Assembly: GCF_002127325.2 (NCBI RefSeq)
Contig: NC_035441.2
Coordinates: 151,258,624 to 151,322,623, forward strand
DNA: 64,000 nt
Reading direction: 5' to 3'
DNA from: Helianthus annuus
Lineage: Eukaryota; Streptophyta; Magnoliopsida; Asterales; Asteraceae
Shown here: piece after piece, positions 57,063 through 64,000 of the stretch
Numbering within the stretch: position 1 is the first letter of the stretch
Layout: each line of letters opens with the position of its first letter
Translations under genes and position numbers: made by a program
Notes under the pieces: model-generated
Told to the model about the DNA's origin: nothing
Databases searched by the model: none
What the model saw: only the letters and a program-made list of their open reading frames with translations

Positions 57063-59949
57063 AGGTTCACTCTTGATGCACCGTTAATATTTGTCGCATC
57101 TCTAGCATTGCGACTGTTGTTTGTCTTATATGAGTTTTCCATACTCGAATCTTTTGGTATTAAATACCAAATGTAACAATTTATTGTGTGCATTTCAACA
57201 GCTAGTCATCGTTCTGATGACTTATCATACATTAACCATGGTATTATTAAACCATATAAACATTCCTAAGGAGTGTTATTTGATTGTACATCAATCATAT
57301 TCAGCCTAAGACACAAAAGGATCATTAATGGCCTTTAGGGTTTTGACCGAGTCCGTTACCCTTTTAACAGGGGATCAAAATGTCTCAGCTGTCTTTGGCA
57401 TATAGATGATTTTAGATAGCTCGAAGGCTTGCCATAATGGCTTTCTAAAATATGAAACATTAGTCTGTCAGGAAGGACATAAATAATCATATGGCACGAA
57501 GGCCTTGTTGCATAGGACGTTATAAGATATGGCAACAAATGCCTGTCATAGAGGACATTAATTTATAATCCGTAATCTTATTAGATTAGGGGTTTTAAGA
57601 TTTGAATCTAGTTCTTCACCATTGGACAGGGAGTCATAGGCTACCATTGTCATCGTCTTGAAAGGCGATTTATTTTGGCACATAGGCAAATCCTAGGACA
57701 TCATTAATGGATGTTTACATATATACATATATGTATATATATATGATTATCATCATTGAGTATATTAGTCATGATCTTATCGATCTCATAGACTTTAAGG
57801 CTTGGGCATTGCCCATCACCTTCGACGATGTACCACAATGGTCATATCTGACAAAGTCTCTAATGGACAATATAATATATAACCCGTGGGTGATATAGAT
57901 CTTATCGGTGATTCAGGATAACACCACGAAGGGTAGTACAATAAACACACTTATATATAGGAAGTACCAGCAGCGTATCCACCATGTGTTTATTGTATTA
58001 CTCTAGTTTCGTTATCTAAATCACCGTCAAGATGCATATAATCATAACCATTGAGTCGGAAAGTACTTCTTGAAATCTCCTTATGAAGATAGGAAGGCCC
58101 AAGACTGTACTTCCAATATCCTATAAAATAATATGATCATCGTATCAGATGATATTAGTCAAGATCGCACTGATCACATAGACTGTTAGGGTTGGGTATA
58201 ACCCACCACTTTGAACAGGGGATCATAAGACCACCACTAGCTTTGTCCTATCTCAAATAGAACAAAATATAGCCCGTAGGCTTTTCATCACTAGGGATGT
58301 TAATATTATGGTGACCATACTGATGATACTGGTCAGGATCGCATTGATCATATAGACTGTTAGGGTTTGAGCATAGCTCACCCCCTTGGGCAAAGAATTA
58401 TAAAAGATTACAATTGCCTTGTCACTATTGGACAATATATTATATCCCGTAGGCAAAATATCACTAAGGGATGTTAAATAACATGATCATCATATTAGAT
58501 GATATTAGTCATGATCGCATTGATTTTATAGACTATTATGTTTGGACCTAGTCCAATATATTTTTTTTAGACAGGGAGTCGTAGATCACAACCGTAGTGT
58601 TGTCTTATTGGACAACAAGTTTAGCCCGTAGGCACTTCATCACTAACGGATGTTTATAATATGATCATCTTATAGAATGACATAAGCCATGATTCCTAAT
58701 TGCTAGGCTAGACAAGAGAATTGGAAGAATCCAATATAAGGATGACTGTTGTGATTTTTCGAATCACATTTGTCAAGAGTGCTAACACGTTCTTAGGTGT
58801 TAACAAGGATCTGAATCCCTTGAGTAGATTTCACCATCTTGGCCACGTAGGCTAGGTCTCACCTTTAAGATTCTTTTTAAAATGCATACTGACAGGGAAG
58901 GAAGGATATTTATTTTATTCAGGATTTTTGTCATAAACCCTAATTTATAAGTTAATAATAGCACAAATGGCCTAGTCGCGTAGACAAGTTAGATTTTTAA
59001 GCCATGATTTCAGAGAATCGTGGCATTAAGGTTTGAATCAAAGTTCATTACCTTTTCCTGACAGGGAGCTGTAGGCTACCACTGCCTTTAGTCTTATAGG
59101 ACATTAACTATAGCCCGTAGGCACTTCCCTTATAAGGGATGTTTATTACGGGATTGCCCCTTAGGGAAATTCATTAATCATGGTAAGCAGAGACCATATT
59201 TGATTAATTTATCAATCATTTTTAAGATTTCTATAATAATTTATCCTAATTATAAAACAATAACAGTTTTATTTGTGGCACAAAAGGCCTAGTCACATGG
59301 ACAATTTAATTTATAAGTTATGATTTCAGAGAATCAAAACATGAAGGTTTGAACCTAGTTCATTACCTTTCTCTGACAGGGAGTCATCGCTACCACTGTC
59401 TCTTGGCTCATATGGAAATAAGCAGGGCCCGTAGGCACTATATTACCACGTATGGTAAAATTATGATCATCTTAATTGATGACCTAAACCCATGATTCAG
59501 AGATCATAAGATTGGGTTAGGAATCTTTAGAAAGATCCTTTTATATAAAAGTGACGTGTGTGATTTTTAATGGATCATGTCTGCCAGGAGTGTTAACATG
59601 GTTTCAGATGTTAACAGGGATACGAATCTTTTAAAAAGGTCTTACCATCTTGGCCCGGTCTTATAATTGACCCGAAGGCTAGTTTTCACTCTTAAGATTC
59701 TTAGTTTATAATTAACGCAGAACAAATTTTTAAATTGAAATGTTAATAAGGATCTGAATCTAAATTGAGGAACTGCCATCTTGGCCGGGTCTTAATATGA
59801 CACGAGGCTAGGTCTTGTCCTTTTAGATTTTGCCATTTTATTATAATGGTAGATCTTGCAAAAGGAATGTTATTTTAATTTATTTCATATATTATATTCA
59901 TATATATTGAATAAATGAAATTTTTGATAAAGCATTCCAATGATTCTAA
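57063..59949 (-). repeat. Element 3 leader with large imperfect repeats
   Basis: Non-coding. The unit ACAGGGAGTC...CCCGTAGGCA...ATCACTA.GGATGTT recurs near 57610, 58210, 58400, 58570, 59060 and 59375. A second motif, CACCATCTTGGCC with AGGCTAGGTCT and TTAAGATTCTT, recurs near 58840, 59645 and 59770. The same units occur once in element 1's spacer. Contains the hairpin at 57906-58026. Confidence 0.75.
57906..58026 (-). other. Hairpin with shared 36-nt apical segment (element 3 copy)
   Basis: The inner arm TACAATAAACACA (57937-57949) is an exact reverse complement of 57985-57997. An outer arm, CGGTGATTCAGGATAAC (57906-57922), pairs with GTTATCTAAATCACCG (58011-58026) with small bulges. The enclosed segment 57950-57985 differs from element 2's at one base, while the arms are unrelated in sequence. 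It lies about 2.4 kb from the PBS (about 2.6 kb in element 2). Confidence 0.72.
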
Positions 59950-60342
59950 AAATACTGAATTACCCAAAAAGGGACTAAAAAGAAATGATGTTGTCCTCAA
60001 AGAGACTGAAAGATAAAAATGTCCTTACAAGGACTTACTACGGAAATGAACTTCAGCAAAATGAGTTTCTTCTTTATTTTATTTCTGAATGCCTTCTTAT
60101 CGGTTGTACATTAATCCTAGTCGCAATACGAAGCTCGGCCTTTCCTAGGCTTCAAATGGCGAGAAATTTCACTACAGCTCCTTGCTTGGCGACATGTTAA
60201 AATATATATAATTGAAAGTAACAATCCTCTGAATAGAGTCAAGAGTATTCCTATGTTAAGTCTAGACTCGGAAGGTTAAAGAATGTGCTATCGTGTCATT
60301 GAGATTAAACACAAAAAGCTAGTGTTTAATTCACTCAATGTT
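59950..60342 (-). other. Element 3 PBS-proximal leader
   Basis: Degenerate mini-hairpin units (AAAGGGACTAAAAAG, GTCCTTACAAGGACTT) at 59950-60045, as in element 1. No open accessory ORF like that of element 1 is seen; TCCTAGGCTTCAAATGGCGAG near 60143 may be a trace of its 3' end. Confidence 0.55.
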
Positions 60343-60355
60343 GGCTCTGATACCA
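60343..60355 (-). promoter_or_regulatory. Element 3 primer-binding site
   Basis: Minus-strand TGGTATCAGAGCC (initiator tRNA-Met), 3 nt from the 5' LTR. Confidence 0.88.
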
Positions 60356-60358
60356 ACC

Positions 60359-63300
60359 TGTCACACCCCTAATTTCCACGTGTCACCGGTGGGCCCGGTG
60401 GGGAGTATAGTGACTAGTTGGCATCATCATAAACAACAACACAATATATAAATGCACAGCGGAAGCAAAGATAGATTCATTTCAACTTTAATAGAGTGTA
60501 ATATCAAATATCACTAATTAGTTGAAACGGATCCACAGGCGGATCAAAATAAAAGTAAGATATTGTTCAACAGATTTATTGTCATCCAAGCTTGCGAGAC
60601 TTATTGTGGACGCTCTAGAAGACAGCCAGCCTATTACGTGTAGTACCTACACTTAACCTTTTGGGAAAATACGTCAGTTTACACTGGTAAATACAATTTA
60701 ACTGACTCATTTTGAAAAGGTTGAAAATTAATTTAAATGCACATGGCATAAAACATTTTATAACTTGGAATAATTATGCAATATAATCTTGTAAGGGATT
60801 TACATGTTACTTATGCGTTCAGTAGCCCGATCCGTAGACCGGGTTAAAGATTAATAGACACACCACAATATAGAGTTATACACTGACGGGTGTACGCCTA
60901 CACCCCGTGCTCAGGTCGTGGCCATCTCGTAAGATGATGCCAAGGATATCCGGGACATGGTCATTAACCCCCCAAAGGCTTTAAGCAATAAAACACATTC
61001 AAAACAAGGCATCTCAATAAATTTAACCTCTATTCGATTAAAGAATTCGATGCCGGACCAAGCGGTATTTTATATACCGTATCCCAAGCCCGTATAGGGA
61101 AAATAAGTTAAAAGTATTTACCTTGGTAAGTATAAAGCACAACTAGCAAGTGAAGGTAGCTTTTACTGGTTCTTCTATTCTGGAACAAAGGTTTATAATA
61201 ACCTATTAGATTTCTAACGGGTCTCTATTTAAGCCTAAGCTTAGACCGGTTAGTTTTAAGGACGATACGGTTCAAACGCACGATTAAGCGAAGACCGGAT
61301 AGAACATGATTTAGACCCGACAAGTTTGAATACTTGTATAATATGGGTATGCTAAATACATTCTGGATTTTGAGACAAAAATGATAATGTTTGACCCGTT
61401 TTGGTCAATTTATGCAAACTAGTTACATAAACCGAACCGAACACTAAAAGAGCGTTACGGGTAGCCTTAAGAGTCATATGCAAGTTCCCTGAGATAGTAT
61501 GCCTTAAATATGTTATAATATTAGTAAGATAACTTCTATTTTGCCCCATACGGAATTAAACTCAATTTATGCCTCATAAGGGCATTTTGGTCATTTAAAG
61601 GATTATAAAAGATTTAAATTTGTAATCTGAGTTGTAGGTTTGATTCATACAGTAAAAATACTTAATTTAACATATTATAACAGTAGGGTATGACCCATAT
61701 ATGAAAACTTATTATTTAAAATCAAACTATGCACCTTAGGGGTATTTTGGTAACTTCGCAAGGGCTAAAAGTGTCAAAACTGGAAACCTGAGTTCAAAAA
61801 CTTATACTTACTGTTATTTTATAAAAATATACTAAGAATATCAGTAGGTATCAACCTTATATGTTTAATATGGTTATAGTGCATACTAGGCGTTAAAAAC
61901 GCTTAAATAGGCGATTTAGAGCCGTTTCCGGATTTTCAAAAGAAAGCTGATATTTTTATATTTCCAGAATGCTCAAAATAATTTATTTAACAAATGAAAT
62001 CAGTGGAAAAAGGTTTGGGGTGAAAAAGATTTATAAAACTCATTTTATGGCTTAAAAGGGTAAATTCGGTATCTACCGAATTAAACTTAGAGACCTATGA
62101 TACGATCAGCCAAAAATTAAATAAAATCTCCAAAAATCCCAAAATATTATATAACATCAGTGGGTAAAAAGTTTTATATCAAAAAGTGGGTTTAAATAGG
62201 CTATACGCTAATTATGCCGTTTACTTGACATAAAGCTTTCAAATTACGATATTGAGCATAACTCTAAATCTGGACCTCAAACTGATATCAAATTTTTGGT
62301 GCAAGTTTATAAATCAGTAACAAACGTTTCTACTCTTTCACTTTTTCAAAAATCGCGTTTTATAGCAAAAAGGGCAAAATAGTCATATTTAAGAATAAAC
62401 CGGTAACATGCATATGAATCGGACAAGTGTAGAACTAAGTTTTAAAATCTCAGAGAGTTGTACATATATAAAGATGGTCCAAAATAAGCTCTAAGGCAGA
62501 TCTCAAACATGCATGCACGGATCCGAATTGAGAGTCAAAGAAAAAGTGATTTTATAAGACTTTCGGTTCCGATCCGGGTTTAAACTGAAAATTGTCGAGT
62601 TGATCATGATGAAACATGTTCTTACATTAATTAAAAAGTTATTTTGATGATCAAACAGGTTGCATGTGACCTACATTACTATTTATGCTAAATTTTGCAA
62701 AAACACATTCTGTTGACTTTTTAAGAAAAGCTTTGACTCGACAATCATCATGCTTAGAGTGAGAATCTGAAAATACCCTTTTGAGGGTTTGTTACCTACA
62801 TAAATACCAACTTGTAGGTACCTTCAATTCGAGAAATGACTGAGCCATTTTCGTTTAATCGAAAAGTCAAACTAAATCTACGACGGATTGACTTTCGGTT
62901 GATTAACTAAGCTAGAACGAATTTGAAAGAGTTATGAATACTTACAAGAGTCCTAATAACAAGTAGAAAGCCCTATGAACCCTTGATGATGACCAGAGAG
63001 CTCCAGAATTGCTCTTGTGAATTTTTGAAGATGAAAGTGTTCTTGGTTTTACTACTTCAAGACCCTTATATGCAGAATTTGATCTCATTAAAGGGTGCCA
63101 CAGAAGTCTAGAGGTGTTGTAAGAAGGTTACAAGTGCCCCTAGATGCATGTAAGTTGATTGGTGAGGCTTTAGAGTGGGTAACAGCTGGTTACAACTCGG
63201 AATCAGGCCCTTAACTGCAATAATCCGTTTTCTGTCGCTGGGCAGGCCTCGCGTCACGCCTAGGGCCCTAGGTGTGACACATAGCCCCATCTGATCCTCA

Positions 63301-63895
63301 AATCTCTTTTAATGTTGAAGTTTTGGTCCTTGGTCCTTTATTACGTGGTTTTGGCTATCAATCTTGCTCATTAGACCCTCAAACTTGATTTTTATGGACC
63401 TTGGGACATTTACAAACATGGTAAAGTCCTCGGTTAACTTTGCGCTCACCCGAAAAGTCATGAAATTCGACGTTGACGCATTTAGCCCTTCGTGCACGGT
63501 TTTGATCATAACTTTCTCATACGATCACGAAACTTCATGAAATTTTTACCACATATTCTAGTGAGTATATTTTAGCACTACAAAGCTTCGGGTTTGCCAA
63601 AAGATCATTCAGAGGTATAATTTCAACATGTTGACACGTTTAGCCCCTGTAGTTTGTAATTCCTCACTTTCTTACATTTTCCGCTTTGTATGATCCATGA
63701 TTTAACCGTTTGAGACTATAAACATTATGTAGGGTTATTTTAGAGCCTATCTTTCCATTGTTGACACTTTGGACCCTTATAATTCCATAGTTTCACTGTT
63801 TGTCAACTCTAGTCCCTCTAAAGTATGTTTTCACATATCCAAAGGCTATGCCACGTGTCTATGCATTATTGGACGTAAATTTCCGAGGTGTTACA
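60359..63895 (-). repeat. Element 3 5' LTR
   Basis: 3537 bp, near-identical to 50440-53977. TATA-like TGCATATAAGGG on the minus strand at 63063-63074; the near-palindrome is at 63255-63276. Confidence 0.92.
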
Positions 63896-64000
63896 GCTAC
63901 GCTTTTCTTCTATGCTTGACTCGTTTGACCCGCTTTTACTCCAAGCTTCACCTGGCTTGTTTAAGCGCCAACTATTATCCATCATTTACAAGGCGGTTAA
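63896..64000 (-). repeat. Element 4 5' LTR, second segment
   Basis: Resumes element 4's LTR (GCTACGCTTTTCTTCTATGC matches 44563 onward) and runs off the window end. Confidence 0.9.

Larger units (their letters stand above)
50440..63895 (-). mobile_element. Element 3: chimeric chromovirus-related LTR element
   Basis: 13456 bp, LTRs 50440-53977 and 60359-63895, flanked by GCTAC (50435-50439 and 63896-63900). PPT identical to element 1's, PBS for tRNA-iMet. The interior has a well-preserved integrase C-terminus plus chromodomain (54014-54780), then an old, frame-less relic of a whole gag-pol, then a repeat-rich leader. By eye about 23 LTR differences in 3.54 kb, younger than its host LTR. Confidence 0.92.
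42934..64000 (-). mobile_element. Element 4: non-coding LTR retrotransposon, runs past window end
   Basis: Left LTR 42934-45914, interior 45915-48805, right LTR from 48806, interrupted by element 3 at 50439 and resuming at 63896 to the window edge. No retroviral domain in the 2.9-kb interior. PBS and PPT show minus-strand orientation. Over the 1.63 kb comparable in the window the LTRs differ at about 20 positions by eye. The 5-mer GGTAA precedes it; the far duplication is outside the window. Confidence 0.88.

Noticed and set aside
57707..57898. ATATAC-rich frame at 57707
   Set aside because: Encoded by a TATATATA-type simple repeat in the element 3 leader.

Overview
The window looks like a stretch of a plant nuclear genome. 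It has low GC, spliced plant-type gene fragments, tRNA-iMet-primed LTR retrotransposons with plant chromodomain integrases, Mutator-like and Tourist-like elements, and telomere-like TTTAGGG arrays. The retroelement proteins resemble those I associate with Asteraceae; the family assignment is inference. No complete host gene, rRNA, tRNA gene or CRISPR array is visible. Window coordinates are on the + strand.

Left part (1-18.5 kb): a 5'-incomplete SKU5-similar (cupredoxin, ascorbate-oxidase-like) gene, followed by a truncated tandem copy that has decayed to a pseudogene. Then come DNA transposons with recognisable ends: a mini-CACTA, a Tourist MITE with a paralogous empty site, a Pack-MULE (9-bp TSD) carrying a ubiquitin-protease (UBP26-like) fragment, two further TIR elements with 9-10 bp TSDs, a probable MULE with a 42-bp minisatellite, SINE-like pieces, a CACTA terminus, a cytochrome P450 exon fragment and a telomere-like inverted repeat.

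Right part (18.5-64 kb): one decayed Ty1/copia gag-pol copy on the + strand, split by three insertions. Element 1 (19562-40606, TSD TGACG) is a minus-strand Ty3/gypsy chromovirus (Tekay-like) with gag, protease, RT, RNase H, integrase and chromodomain, plus a proline-rich accessory ORF upstream of gag. Its gag is split by element 2 (27037-34994, TSD CACCA), a non-coding LARD-like LTR element. A solo copia-type LTR (41193-42570) is the second insertion. Element 4 (42934 to beyond the window end), another non-coding LTR element, is the third; its right LTR is split by element 3 (50440-63895, TSD GCTAC), a relative of element 1 whose interior is a mosaic of a fresh integrase-chromodomain piece and a very old gag-pol relic.

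By-eye LTR differences (about 1.6% for element 1, 0.7% for element 2, 1.2% for element 4, 0.65% for element 3) agree with the nesting order. The least explained signals are RNA-like structures in the internal regions of these elements: a 36-nt segment nearly identical in elements 2 and 3 but closed by unrelated, self-complementary arms; a set of hairpins in element 2 whose stems differ in sequence while keeping pairing; and tandem mini-hairpins in element 1.
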